Both the position numbers and the translations under genes were made by a program. Shown piece by piece: positions 17,339 through 26,396 of a DNA stretch of 64,000 nucleotides. Position 1 is the stretch's first letter; each line of letters begins with the position of its first letter. The notes below the pieces were generated by a model that saw nothing but the letters and a program-made list of their open reading frames with translations, did no database searches and was not told the DNA's origin. Origin of the DNA: Alicycliphilus denitrificans_A (GTDB taxonomy: Bacteria > Pseudomonadota > Gammaproteobacteria > Burkholderiales > Burkholderiaceae_C); NCBI RefSeq assembly GCF_044792555.1, contig NZ_CP126238.1:2542001-2606000 (forward strand), written 5' to 3'.

Positions 17339-18322
17339 ATGCATGCCACCAACGACCGCGATCAGTTCGCCCCGCCGCGCCCGCCCGGGCGCGTGCGGGC
17401 CATCGCGTTGGCGGTGCTGGCCCATGCCATCTTGATTGGCGCGCTGACCTGGGGCGTGAACTGGAAGAGCAGCAGCGACCAGCCCGCGGTGGAGGCCGAA
17501 CTCTGGGCCGCCGTGCCCCAGCAGGCTGCCCCGCGTGCCGCGGAGCCGCCCCCGCCACCCGCCCCCGAGCCCACGCCACAACCGGCACCCGCCCCCGCGC
17601 CCCCGCCTCCCCCGTCCCCGCCGCGCCAGGCCGAACCTGACCAGCACGAGGCCGACATCGCCCTGCAAAAGAAGAAAAAGCGCGAGGAAGAGGCGAAAAA
17701 GCTGCGCCAGCAGCAGCTGGAGCAGGAAAAGAAGGACAAGGAACGCCGCGAACGCCTGGAGCAGGAGAAAAAGGAACGCCTGCTGGCCCAGCAAAAGGCC
17801 GAGCGCGAGAAGGCGCAGCGTGAAAAAGAACTGCGCGAGAAGCAGTTGGCCGAACAGAAGAAGCTGGAGCAGCAAAAGGCCGAGCAGGAAAAGCAGAAGA
17901 AGCTGGCCGAGGAGAAACGCCGCAAGGCCGACGAGGCCCGCGAAGCCAGGGAGGCCGAGGCGCGCCACCAGGCGAATGTCCGGCGCATGCAGGGCCTGGC
18001 CGGCGCCACGGGCGGCGAGACCGCTACGGGCAGCGCGCTGCGCAGCGCCGGCCCCTCGGGCAGCTACGGCGGCAAGGTCGCGGCCAAGGTCAAGCCCAAC
18101 ATCGTCTACCCCGACACGGTGGACGGCAACCCGCGCGCCGAGGTCGAGGTGCGCGCCGCGCCCGATGGCACCATCGTCGGCGCGCGCATCACCCAGTCCA
18201 GCGGCAACAAGGCCTGGGACGATGCCGTGGTCCGCGCGCTGCAGCGCACCGAAACCCTGCCGCGCGACGTGGACGGCCGCGTGCCGTCCTCGCTGGTGAT
18301 CGGCTTTCGCCCCAAGGATTGA
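17339..18322 (+). CDS. tolA: Tol-Pal system protein TolA
   Basis: 327 residues: a short cytoplasmic tail, one membrane helix (about 20-40), a Pro/Ala-rich stretch, a long charged coiled coil rich in Lys/Glu/Gln (about 100-225) and a C-terminal TonB/TolA-like domain (IVYPDTVDGNPRAEVEVRA; SSGNKAWDDAVVRALQRT). TolA spans the periplasm to reach Pal. ATG at 17339 is preferred; an upstream in-frame start lies within tolR. No tolB or pal follows. Confidence 0.93.
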   Translation: MHATNDRDQFAPPRPPGRVRAIALAVLAHAILIGALTWGVNWKSSSDQPAVEAELWAAVPQQAAPRAAEPPPPPAPEPTPQPAPAPAPPPPPSPPRQAEPDQHEADIALQKKKKREEEAKKLRQQQLEQEKKDKERRERLEQEKKERLLAQQKAEREKAQREKELREKQLAEQKKLEQQKAEQEKQKKLAEEKRRKADEAREAREAEARHQANVRRMQGLAGATGGETATGSALRSAGPSGSYGGKVAAKVKPNIVYPDTVDGNPRAEVEVRAAPDGTIVGARITQSSGNKAWDDAVVRALQRTETLPRDVDGRVPSSLVIGFRPKD

Positions 18323-18326
18323 CGTA

Positions 18327-18448
18327 AAAAAGAGAGCTGCCAACGCTGGCCTGTACTGGTTTTCAACCCATTTTGTGGGCAAAACCCTTTACAAACATGC
18401 GCTGGAAGCTCTCATTTTCACTAGCGCCCGCCAGCGTGGCGGGCGCCG
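18327..18448. terminator. Nested inverted repeats between convergent tolA and MFS gene
   Basis: GAGAGCT (18332-18338) pairs with AGCTCTC (18407-18413). Inside it GGTTTT (18358-18363) pairs with AAAACC (18381-18386), and inside that CCCA pairs with TGGG. The outer arms resemble two facing copies of the window's intergenic palindrome. A second stem, GCGCCCGCC...GGCGGGCGC, lies at about 18425-18447 next to the MFS stop. A bidirectional terminator is the simplest reading. Confidence 0.65.
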
Positions 18449-18450
18449 GC

Positions 18451-19782
18451 TCAGGCGCGCCGCTCAATCATGCGGTTGATGCGCAACGCGCCCAGCGTGC
18501 ACACCACGCCCGACAGCAGGTACAGCGTCACGGCCCCGAGGCCGAAGCGCGCCGACAGGCCCAGGGCCACCAGCGGCGCGAAGGCCGCGCCGATGAGCCA
18601 GGCCAGGTCGGCCGACAGCGCCGCGCCGGTATAGCGGTACTGCGCGGAGAAGTTCGCCGTCACCGTGCCCGAGGCCTGCCCGTACGACAGCCCCAGCAGC
18701 ACGAAGCCCAGCAGCAGGAATACCGTGCCGCCCAGCTGCCCCCCGCCCAGCAGCCAGGGCGTGGCCAGGCTGAAGACGCCGATCAGCACGGCCATGGCGC
18801 CCAGCAGGTTGCGCCGCCCCAGGCGGTCGGCCAGCCGGCCCGAAACCGCGACGGCACCGACCGACAGGAAGGCCCCCAGGATCTGCACGCACAGTACCTC
18901 GGTCATGGAGCGCTCGGAATACAGCACGATCCACGACAGCGGAAACACCGTCACCACATGGAACAGCGCAAAGCTGGCCAGCGCCGCGAACGCGCCCAGC
19001 ACCACGTTGCCGCCCTCGTCGCGCATCAGGCGCGTGACGCCCACGGGCACCAGCTCCTTTTCCTCCAACAGCTCGGCATAGGACTGCCCGACCACCAGCC
19101 GCAGGCGCGCAAACAGCGCCACCACGTTGATGGCGAAGGCCACGCAGAACGGGTAGCGCCAGCCCCAGTCTAGGAACTCGGCGCTGGAGAGGCTGCCGTA
19201 CAGGTAGGCGAACAGACTGGCCGCCAGCACGAAACCCAGCGGCGCGCCGAGTTGGCCGAGCATGGCGTACCAGCCGCGGCGCTCCGGCGGCGCCGCCATG
19301 GCCAGCAGCGACGGCAGGCCGTCCCAGGTACCGCCCAGCGCCAGGCCCTGGCCCAGGCGCAGCACCGCCAGCGCCACGATGGCCGCCATGCCGGCCGCCT
19401 GGTAGCTGGGCAGGAAGGCCATGCCCACCGTGCACGAGCCCAGCACGACCAGCGCCAGCGTGAGCTTGGTGCCGCGCCCCCAGCGCCGCTGCACCGCCAT
19501 GGAGATGGCCGTACCGAACGGCCGGGCGATAAAGGCGATGGCAAAGAGGGCGAAGGCCGCCAAGGTGCCGTCCAGGCGTGACAAGAACGGGAACAGCAGC
19601 GACGGAAAGACCAGCACGCAGGCGATGCCGAAGACGAAAAAGTCGAAATACTCCGACGAGCGCCCGATGATCACGCCGACGGCGATCTCGCCGGGCGTTA
19701 CGTCCTCGTCGGTGTGGGCGCGCGACAGCGAGGTCGCATCCTCGTGGCCGTAAACGGGGTATGCGATGGAATCGCTACTCAT
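18451..19782 (-). CDS. MFS transporter, metabolite:H+ symporter-like
   Basis: 443 residues with about twelve hydrophobic helices. The N-terminal part (GVIIGRSSEYFDFFVFGIA; ARPFGTAISM) and the loop RLGQGLALGGTWDG are typical of the MHS (metabolite:H+ symporter) family that includes proline/betaine, citrate and shikimate permeases. Substrate is unknown. I start at the ATG at 19782, preceded by AAGGAG; a TTG nine codons earlier is less likely. Convergent with tolA and divergent from cyoA. Confidence 0.85.
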   Translation of the reverse strand: MSSDSIAYPVYGHEDATSLSRAHTDEDVTPGEIAVGVIIGRSSEYFDFFVFGIACVLVFPSLLFPFLSRLDGTLAAFALFAIAFIARPFGTAISMAVQRRWGRGTKLTLALVVLGSCTVGMAFLPSYQAAGMAAIVALAVLRLGQGLALGGTWDGLPSLLAMAAPPERRGWYAMLGQLGAPLGFVLAASLFAYLYGSLSSAEFLDWGWRYPFCVAFAINVVALFARLRLVVGQSYAELLEEKELVPVGVTRLMRDEGGNVVLGAFAALASFALFHVVTVFPLSWIVLYSERSMTEVLCVQILGAFLSVGAVAVSGRLADRLGRRNLLGAMAVLIGVFSLATPWLLGGGQLGGTVFLLLGFVLLGLSYGQASGTVTANFSAQYRYTGAALSADLAWLIGAAFAPLVALGLSARFGLGAVTLYLLSGVVCTLGALRINRMIERRA

Positions 19783-19960
19783 GACCGAGCTCCTTGGCGT
19801 TGCTGACACAAGCCCGTTCTACACGCAAGCCAACAGGTCAACAAGTGCGCTTACACTGACGCCCGACACGGGAAAACCCTTATGTAATATCAACCACTGG
19901 CTCCTTACGCGATACGCATGCAAGCCAAGCCTGGCGCGCCATAGCGCACATTGCTTGACC

Positions 19961-19977
19961 TTGGACAAAATGTCCAA
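19961..19977. promoter_or_regulatory. Perfect 17-bp dyad between the MFS gene and cyoA
   Basis: TTGGACA (19961-19967), AAA, TGTCCAA (19971-19977). A perfect 7-bp dyad with a 3-base spacer is a typical dimeric-repressor operator size. It lies 113 bases before cyoA and 178 bases before the MFS start, in a 307-base gene-free gap that otherwise shows only a small CCGCATGCCTGCGG hairpin. The cognate regulator is unknown. Confidence 0.5.
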
Positions 19978-20089
19978 TCGACAAACGCGATAGGCGTATT
20001 ACATTTGCGCTCGTCCAGTAATCCACGTTTACACCTACCGCGCCGCATGCCTGCGGTGCGGCTGTGAACTCGTTTGTCACGCCCCTAGC

Positions 20090-21136
20090 ATGCTCACAAT
20101 GAAGAAACTCCGCGGGCCAGGCTGGCTCGCCGCGGCCATTGCCGCTGCCGGACTGGCCGGCTGCAGCAAGGCCGTCGTACTCAACCCCGCGGGTGACGTC
20201 GCCGCCCAGCAGGGCAACCTGGTGATCACCGCCACGCTGCTGATGCTCATCATCATCGTGCCGGTGATCCTGCTGACGCTGCTGTTTGCCTGGAAGTACC
20301 GCCAGGGCAACACCGATGCCGAATACGACCCGGACTGGCACCACTCCACGTCGCTGGAGCTGGTGATCTGGAGCGTGCCGCTGCTGATCATCATCGCCCT
20401 GGGCGCGCTGACCTGGATCGGTACCCACAAGCTCGACCCCTACCGCCCGCTGGACCGCATCGACGCCCAGCGCGCCCTGCCCGCCGATGTCGAGCCGCTG
20501 GAGGTCCAGGTGGTGGCCATGGACTGGAAGTGGCTGTTCTTCTACCCCGAGCAGGGCATCGCCACGGTGAACGAGGTGGCCGCGCCGGTGGACCGCCCGA
20601 TCCTGTTCAAGCTCACGGCCACGTCGACCATGAACGCGTTCTACGTGCCCGACCTGGCCGGCATGATCTACGCCATGCCCGGCATGCAGACCGAGCTCAA
20701 CGCCGTGATCAACAAGCCCGGCGTGTTCCACGGCCTGGCTTCGCATAACAGCGGCCCGGGCTTTTCCGGCATGACCTTCAAGTTCCACGGTCTGTCCGAC
20801 GCCGACTTCGCCCAGTGGGTGAACAAGGCCAAGACCGAGGGCAAGCCGCTGGACAAGGGCAGCTACCTGCAGCTCGCCAAGCCCAGCCAGCGCGACCCTG
20901 TGCAGCGCTTCTCCAGCGTGGAAAGCGGCCTGTACGACAAAGTGCTCGGCCGCTGCGTGGAAGACGGCCAGATGTGCATGCACGAGATGATGGCCATCGA
21001 CGCGCGCGGCGGCCAGGCCTTCGTCAAGGCCTCCGGCCTGGACTTGCCGCAGGACCTGTGCACCGTCGGCAATGCGCCGCAGATCCTCGCCGCGCTGGAT
21101 GCCCGCGCCACCCCCGAGGCCACCACCCCACAGTGA
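20090..21136 (+). CDS. cyoA: Cytochrome bo3-type ubiquinol oxidase subunit II
   Basis: 348 residues. A lipoprotein signal with lipobox LAGC (Cys25), two membrane helices (about 45-68 and 88-108), then a cupredoxin domain. The CuA ligands of cytochrome c oxidases (C-x-E-x-C) are absent from the cupredoxin loop, where it reads HNSGPGFSGMTFKFHGLSD; this identifies a quinol oxidase. ATG at 20090 is used; ATG at 20099 is possible. First gene of cyoABCD. Confidence 0.93.
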   Translation: MLTMKKLRGPGWLAAAIAAAGLAGCSKAVVLNPAGDVAAQQGNLVITATLLMLIIIVPVILLTLLFAWKYRQGNTDAEYDPDWHHSTSLELVIWSVPLLIIIALGALTWIGTHKLDPYRPLDRIDAQRALPADVEPLEVQVVAMDWKWLFFYPEQGIATVNEVAAPVDRPILFKLTATSTMNAFYVPDLAGMIYAMPGMQTELNAVINKPGVFHGLASHNSGPGFSGMTFKFHGLSDADFAQWVNKAKTEGKPLDKGSYLQLAKPSQRDPVQRFSSVESGLYDKVLGRCVEDGQMCMHEMMAIDARGGQAFVKASGLDLPQDLCTVGNAPQILAALDARATPEATTPQ

Positions 21137-21195
21137 ATTTGACGAGCTCGGCGCAGGCATGAGCCGGCGCAGGGCCATTAGCCAAGAGATTCGAT

Positions 21196-23199
21196 ATGTC
21201 TGAACAAACAACCCCGGCCCATTGGCTGTTGGGCCGCATCACCTGGGACTCCATCCCGATGGCGCACGAGCCCATCGTGCTGTGGACCTTCATCGCGGTG
21301 GTACTGGGCGGCATGGTGATGCTGGCCGTCCTCACCAGGTTCCGCCTGTGGGGCCCGCTGTGGCACGACTGGATCTGCTCGATCGACCACAAGAAGATCG
21401 GCATCATGTACATGATCCTCGGCCTGGTCATGTTCCTGCGCGGCTTCGCCGACGCGGTGATGATGCGCCTGCAGCAGTCCATGGCCTTCGGCGAGAGCAT
21501 GGGCTACCTGCCGCCGCACCACTACGACCAGATCTTCACCGCCCACGGCGTGATCATGATCTTCTTCGTGGCCATGCCGTTCGTAACGGGCCTGATGAAC
21601 TACCTGGTGCCGCTGCAGATCGGCGCGCGCGACGTGTCCTTCCCGTTCCTGAACAACTTCAGCTTCTGGATGACCACCGGCGGCGCCGTGCTGGTGATGA
21701 TCTCGCTGTTCCTCGGCGAGTTCTCCACCTCCGGCTGGCTGGCACTGTCCAACCTCGGGGCGCAGGACCCGGGCGTGGGGCTGGACTACTACATCTGGGG
21801 CCTGCAGGTCGCGGGCGTAGGCACCACTCTGTCGGGCATCAACCTGATCGTGACCATCATCAAGATGCGCGCGCCGGGCATGAACCTGATGAAGATGCCC
21901 GTCTTCACCTGGACCGCCCTGTGCACCAACGCGCTGATCGTGGCCTCGTTCCCGGTGCTGACCGGGGCCCTGGTGCTGATGACGCTGGACCGCTACCTGG
22001 GCACGAACTTCTTCACGAACGACCTGGGCGGCAACCCCATGCTGTACGTGAACTTGATCTGGATCTGGGGCCACCCCGAGGTCTACATCCTGGTGCTGCC
22101 CGCATTCGGCGTGTTCTCCGAGGTGGTGGCGACGTTCAGCCGCAAGCGCCTGTTCGGCTACACCTCGATGGTCTACGCCACGGTGTGCATCACGGTGCTG
22201 TCGTACCTGGTGTGGCTGCACCACTTTTTCACCATGGGCTCGGGCGCCACGGTGAACACCTTCTTCGGCATCACGACGATGATCATCTCGATCCCGACAG
22301 GCGCCAAGATCTTCAACTGGCTGTTCACCATGTACAAGGGCCGCATCCGCTTCACCGTGCCGATGCTGTGGACGGTGGGCTTCATGTGCACCTTCGCCAT
22401 CGGCGGCATGACCGGGGTGCTGCTGGCCGTGCCCCCGGCCGACTTCGTGCTGCACAACTCGCTGTTCCTGATCGCGCACTTCCACAACGTGATCATCGGC
22501 GGCGTGGTGTTTGCCGTGTTCGCCGGCATCAACTACTGGTTCCCCAAGGCCTTCGGCTACAAGCTCGACGAGTTCTGGGGCAAGTGCTCGTTCTGGTTCT
22601 GGCTGGTGGGCTTCTGGGTGGCGTTCACGCCGCTGTACATCCTGGGCCTGATGGGCGTGACTCGCCGCGTGAGCCATTTCGAGGATCCGTCGCTGCAGAT
22701 CTGGTTCGTCATCGCCGCCTGCGGTGCCGCGCTGATCGCCATCGGCATCGCCTGCTTCTTCATCCAGCTGTTCGTGAGCTACCTCAGGCGCGAGCAGCTG
22801 CGCGACGTGACCGGCGACCCCTGGGGCGGCCGCACGCTGGAATGGGCCACCTCCTCGCCCCCGCCGCAATACAACTTCGCCTTCACCCCCGTGGTGCACG
22901 AGATCGATGCCTGGTGGGACATGAAGAAGCACGGCTACCGGCGCCCGCTCTCCGGCTTCCAGCCGATCCACATGCCCGCCAACACGGGCGCCGGCGTGGT
23001 GATCGGTGCGCTGTCCACGGTGTTCGGCTTCGCCATGATCTGGCACATGTGGCCGCTGGCGATCGCCTCGTTCGTCGCCACCGTGCTGGCCTCGATCATC
23101 CACACCTTCAACTACCAGCGTGACTACTACATCCCGGCCGCCGAAGTCGCCGCCACGGAAGACGCACGCACCCAGCAGCTTGCAGCAGCCCATGTCTAA
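21196..23199 (+). CDS. cyoB: Cytochrome bo3-type ubiquinol oxidase subunit I
   Basis: 667 residues, the catalytic heme-copper subunit. Visible ligands: the low-spin heme His in TAHGVIMIFF, the CuB site WGHPEVYILVLP (with the cross-linked Tyr of type A oxidases), the His pair in WLHHFFTMG and the late pair in AHFHNVIIGG. It reduces O2 to water and pumps protons in the inner membrane. Length agrees with E. coli CyoB (663). It overlaps cyoC by eight bases. Confidence 0.96.
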   Translation: MSEQTTPAHWLLGRITWDSIPMAHEPIVLWTFIAVVLGGMVMLAVLTRFRLWGPLWHDWICSIDHKKIGIMYMILGLVMFLRGFADAVMMRLQQSMAFGESMGYLPPHHYDQIFTAHGVIMIFFVAMPFVTGLMNYLVPLQIGARDVSFPFLNNFSFWMTTGGAVLVMISLFLGEFSTSGWLALSNLGAQDPGVGLDYYIWGLQVAGVGTTLSGINLIVTIIKMRAPGMNLMKMPVFTWTALCTNALIVASFPVLTGALVLMTLDRYLGTNFFTNDLGGNPMLYVNLIWIWGHPEVYILVLPAFGVFSEVVATFSRKRLFGYTSMVYATVCITVLSYLVWLHHFFTMGSGATVNTFFGITTMIISIPTGAKIFNWLFTMYKGRIRFTVPMLWTVGFMCTFAIGGMTGVLLAVPPADFVLHNSLFLIAHFHNVIIGGVVFAVFAGINYWFPKAFGYKLDEFWGKCSFWFWLVGFWVAFTPLYILGLMGVTRRVSHFEDPSLQIWFVIAACGAALIAIGIACFFIQLFVSYLRREQLRDVTGDPWGGRTLEWATSSPPPQYNFAFTPVVHEIDAWWDMKKHGYRRPLSGFQPIHMPANTGAGVVIGALSTVFGFAMIWHMWPLAIASFVATVLASIIHTFNYQRDYYIPAAEVAATEDARTQQLAAAHV

Positions 23200-23827
23200 T
23201 ACGCACACCCTCCACGCCGGCGGCGCGTCCGCCCTGGCACAGCGCGAGTACCACCTGGCGCACGAGCCCCATCCCGAGAACGGCACGTCGCTGGGCTTCT
23301 GGCTCTACCTGATGAGCGACTGCCTCATCTTTGCCGCCCTGTTCGCCACCTACGGCGTGCTCGGCCGCAGCTATGCGGCCGGCCCCACGGGCGCCGAGCT
23401 GTTCGACCTGCCGCTGGTGGCCCTCAACACGGCCTTCCTGCTGCTGTCGTCCATCACCTTCGGCTTCGCCATGCTGCAAAAGCAGGCGGGCAACGTGAAG
23501 GGCACGCTGGCCTGGCTGGCCGTCACCGGCCTGCTGGGCCTGGCCTTCCTGGCCGTGGAGCTCTACGAGTTCGCGCACCTGATCCACCAGGGTGCCACGC
23601 CGCAGCGCAGCGCCTTCCTGTCGTCGTTCTTCACGCTGGTGGGCACGCACGGCCTGCACGTGACCTTCGGTGTCATCTGGCTCGTCACGCTGATGTTCCA
23701 GATCGGCAAGCACGGCCTGATCCATGAGAACAAGCGCCGCCTGAACTGCCTGTCGATGTTCTGGCACTTCCTGGACGTGGTCTGGATCTGCGTCTTCACC
23801 TTTGTGTACCTGATGGGGGTGCTGTAA
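23192..23827 (+). CDS. cyoC: Cytochrome bo3-type ubiquinol oxidase subunit III
   Basis: 211 residues, five expected helices, with SLGFWLYLMSDCLIFAALFA and VGTHGLHVTFGVIW typical of CyoC. The ATG at 23192 lies inside the cyoB end; a longer in-frame start is a cyoB shadow. The cyoD ATG follows its stop directly. Confidence 0.94.
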   Translation: MSNTHTLHAGGASALAQREYHLAHEPHPENGTSLGFWLYLMSDCLIFAALFATYGVLGRSYAAGPTGAELFDLPLVALNTAFLLLSSITFGFAMLQKQAGNVKGTLAWLAVTGLLGLAFLAVELYEFAHLIHQGATPQRSAFLSSFFTLVGTHGLHVTFGVIWLVTLMFQIGKHGLIHENKRRLNCLSMFWHFLDVVWICVFTFVYLMGVL

Positions 23828-24244
23828 ATGAGTGCACACGAACTTCACGCCGGCCATGACGACCACCACGGGCACGACGACCTGCACGTCAGCAAGGGCG
23901 ACTACGTCAAGGGTTTCATCCTGGCGGTCATCCTCACGGTGATCCCCTTCTGGCTGGTCATGGGCAACGTGATCCAGGACCGCACCACCACGGTGCTGGT
24001 GCTGGGCATCTTCGCCATGGTCCAGGTGGTCGTGCACATGGTGTACTTCCTGCACATGAACGGCAAGATCCAGGGCGGCTGGACCATGCTGTCCACCATC
24101 TTCACCGTGGTGTTCCTGGCCGTCGCGATCGTGGGCACCCTGTGGGTCATGTTCCACATGAATGCGCAGATGATGGCCCCGCACGCCAACCCCATGGCCG
24201 CGCAGCACCAGGGCGCCCAGGCGCACCAGCCCAAGGCGCCCTGA
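23828..24244 (+). CDS. cyoD: Cytochrome bo3-type ubiquinol oxidase subunit IV
   Basis: 138 residues. A His-rich N-terminus (HAGHDDHHGHDDLH) precedes three helices with VKGFILAVILTVIPFWLVM and VQVVVHMVYFLHMN, the CyoD signature. The His/Gln-rich tail is longer than in E. coli (109 residues). No gap to cyoC. Confidence 0.93.
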   Translation: MSAHELHAGHDDHHGHDDLHVSKGDYVKGFILAVILTVIPFWLVMGNVIQDRTTTVLVLGIFAMVQVVVHMVYFLHMNGKIQGGWTMLSTIFTVVFLAVAIVGTLWVMFHMNAQMMAPHANPMAAQHQGAQAHQPKAP

Positions 24245-24264
24245 CCACGGCGGCTGCCCGCACC

Positions 24265-25068
24265 ATGGAGCCGCTGCGCGCACGCCCGCACTCCAACCTG
24301 ACGATGGCGATGCTCGCTCTGGCGGGCATCGCCTTGTTCGTGGGGTTCTGCGCCCTGGGCGGGTGGCAGGTGGAGCGCCGCACCTGGAAGCTGGCACTGA
24401 TCGAGCGCGTGCAGCAGCGCCTGCAGGCCGCGCCCACGGCCCTGCCGCCCCGCACCGACTGGCCGCGCGTGGACGCCGCCGGCCATGAATACCGGCCCGT
24501 GTACGCCCAGGGCCGCTGGCTGGCCGACAAGACCGTGCTGACCCAGGCCACCACCGAGCTGGGCGCGGGCTTCTGGGTGCTCACCCCGCTGCAGCTCGAT
24601 GCCGGCGGCCAGGTGCTGGTCAACCGGGGCTTCATCCCGCAGGCACGGCGCGGCCCATGGGCCACGGGCGCCAGCGGCCCGGACGCGCCGGCCGACGCCA
24701 GCGTACGCGTCGAAGGCCTGCTGCGCATGACCGAGCCCGGTGGTGGCTTCCTGCGCCGCAACAACCCGCAGCAACAGCGCTGGCACTCGCGCGACGTGGC
24801 CGCCATCGCCCAGGCGCAGGGCCTGGCAGACACGGCCCCGTTCTTCATCGACGCCGGCATTCCCGACCCGCGCGCGGGCGTCGTGGCGGAGATGGCCAAC
24901 CCCGACGCCGGCCCCTGGCCACGGCCCGGCATGACGGTGGTGCGCTTTCACAACAGCCATCTGGTGTACGCCATCACCTGGCTCTCCCTGGCGACCATGG
25001 TCGTGGCCGCGGCGGTCTATGTGGCACGCTACGAGCTCCGGCTGCGCGCCACCTTCCGCGCCCCATGA
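24265..25068 (+). CDS. SURF1 family protein
   Basis: 267 residues. Two membrane helices, one near the N-terminus (LALAGIALFVGFCALGGWQ) and one near the end (VYAITWLSLATMVVAAAVYV), enclose a periplasmic domain with YAQGRWLADKTVLTQ and VLVNRGFIPQ. SURF1 proteins help insert heme a into subunit I of aa3 oxidases; here the gene sits inside a quinol oxidase operon. ATG at 24265 is 20 bases after cyoD; the stop overlaps regB (ATGA). Confidence 0.85.
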   Translation: MEPLRARPHSNLTMAMLALAGIALFVGFCALGGWQVERRTWKLALIERVQQRLQAAPTALPPRTDWPRVDAAGHEYRPVYAQGRWLADKTVLTQATTELGAGFWVLTPLQLDAGGQVLVNRGFIPQARRGPWATGASGPDAPADASVRVEGLLRMTEPGGGFLRRNNPQQQRWHSRDVAAIAQAQGLADTAPFFIDAGIPDPRAGVVAEMANPDAGPWPRPGMTVVRFHNSHLVYAITWLSLATMVVAAAVYVARYELRLRATFRAP

Positions 25069-26396
25069 CCCCTCCCACCGCCTCGCCCCCCGCCCGCAAG
25101 GCGCGCTCGGCCGACGCCGCGGCCGGACTGAAGAACCTGCACCAGCTCATCCAGTTGCGCTGGATCGCCGTCATCGGCCAGGTCTTCACCATCGAGGTGG
25201 CGCACTACGGCCTGCACCTGCCCCTGCCCCTGCGCGAGATGCTCATGGTGGTGGGCTGCCTGGTGCTCTACAACGTGGTGAGCTTCCTGCGCTGGCGCAC
25301 CGGGCGCGGCGTGCGCGATGTGGAGCTGTTCCTGGCGCTGCTCGTGGACGTGGCCGTGCTCACGGTGCAGCTGTACCTGAGCGGCGGCACCAGCAACCCC
25401 TTCGTCTTCCTGTACCTGCTGCAGATCGCGCTGGGCGCCGCCCTGCTGCGCGGCGGCCACATCTGGACCATGGTCTTGATCACGGCGATGTGCTTTGCGC
25501 TGCTGGCGCACTACAGCGTGCCCCTGCAGCTGCCGCCCGACTTTTCCCGCGGGCTGGCCAGCCCCTACGTGCTGGGGCTGCTGGTCTGTTTCATGCTGAA
25601 TGCGGCGCTGGTGGTGATCTTCATCAGCCGCATCGGCCATAACCTGCGCCAGCGCGACGCGCGCCTGGCCGCCATACGCCAGCGCGCGGCCGAGGAGGAG
25701 CATGTGCTGCGCATGGGGCTGCTGGCCTCGGGCGCGGCGCACGAGCTGGGCACGCCGCTGGCCACCATGGCCGTGATCCTGGGCGACTGGCGGCGCGACC
25801 CGGCGCTGGCGACCGACGCCGCGCTGCAGGAGGACGTGGCCGAGATGCAGACGCAGGTGCAGCGCTGCAAGACCATCGTCAGCGGCATCCTGCTGTCGGC
25901 CGGCGAGGCGCGCGGCGAGGCCTCGGCCCAGACCACGGTGTGCCAGTTCCTGGACCAACTGGCAAGCGAATGGCGTGCCACGCGCCCGGTGGGCCGCTTT
26001 GTCTACGACAACCGCTTCGGGCAGGACAGTCCCATGGTGTCCGATGTCACGCTGCAGCAAATGGTTTTCAATGTGCTGGACAATGCGCGCGATGCATCGC
26101 CCCACTGGGTCGGCCTCGTCGCCGAGCGTGATCGAGAAATGTTGCGCATGATTGTCTTGGACGAAGGCCCTGGCTTCGCGCCTGCAATGCTCACGCAGTT
26201 CGGCAAACCCTACCAGTCCAGCAAGGGTCGCCCCGGCGGCGGGCTGGGGCTGTTCCTGGCGATGAACGTGGCCCGCACGCTGGGCGGCAGCGTGCAGGCC
26301 GAGAACCGCCCCGGCGGTGGCGCGCAGGTCACCATCACGCTACCGCTGGCCGCGATCGCGCTGCAGGACACGGGACATGACAACCATGGACGCTGA
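25065..26396 (+). CDS. regB: Redox-sensing histidine kinase of the RegB/PrrB/ActS type
   Basis: 443 residues. Six predicted helices cover ~30-190, with the quinone-sensing motif G107-GTSNPF-113 between helices 3 and 4. The H-box is ASGAAHELGTPLATM with His226, the family's own form of this box. Cys268 (QVQRCKTIV) lies 42 residues after the His, close to the redox-active Cys265 of Rhodobacter RegB (40 residues after its His). N, G1 and G2 boxes follow (NVLDNARDASP, DEGPGFAP, GGGLGLFLAMN). It probably senses quinone-pool redox state and phosphorylates RegA. The start overlaps the SURF1 stop. Confidence 0.9.
   Translation: MTPPTASPPARKARSADAAAGLKNLHQLIQLRWIAVIGQVFTIEVAHYGLHLPLPLREMLMVVGCLVLYNVVSFLRWRTGRGVRDVELFLALLVDVAVLTVQLYLSGGTSNPFVFLYLLQIALGAALLRGGHIWTMVLITAMCFALLAHYSVPLQLPPDFSRGLASPYVLGLLVCFMLNAALVVIFISRIGHNLRQRDARLAAIRQRAAEEEHVLRMGLLASGAAHELGTPLATMAVILGDWRRDPALATDAALQEDVAEMQTQVQRCKTIVSGILLSAGEARGEASAQTTVCQFLDQLASEWRATRPVGRFVYDNRFGQDSPMVSDVTLQQMVFNVLDNARDASPHWVGLVAERDREMLRMIVLDEGPGFAPAMLTQFGKPYQSSKGRPGGGLGLFLAMNVARTLGGSVQAENRPGGGAQVTITLPLAAIALQDTGHDNHGR

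Noticed and set aside
21178..23286. Long minus-strand reading frame opposite cyoB
   Set aside because: Shadow of cyoB with His/Asp/Glu-rich composition and no recognisable domain.
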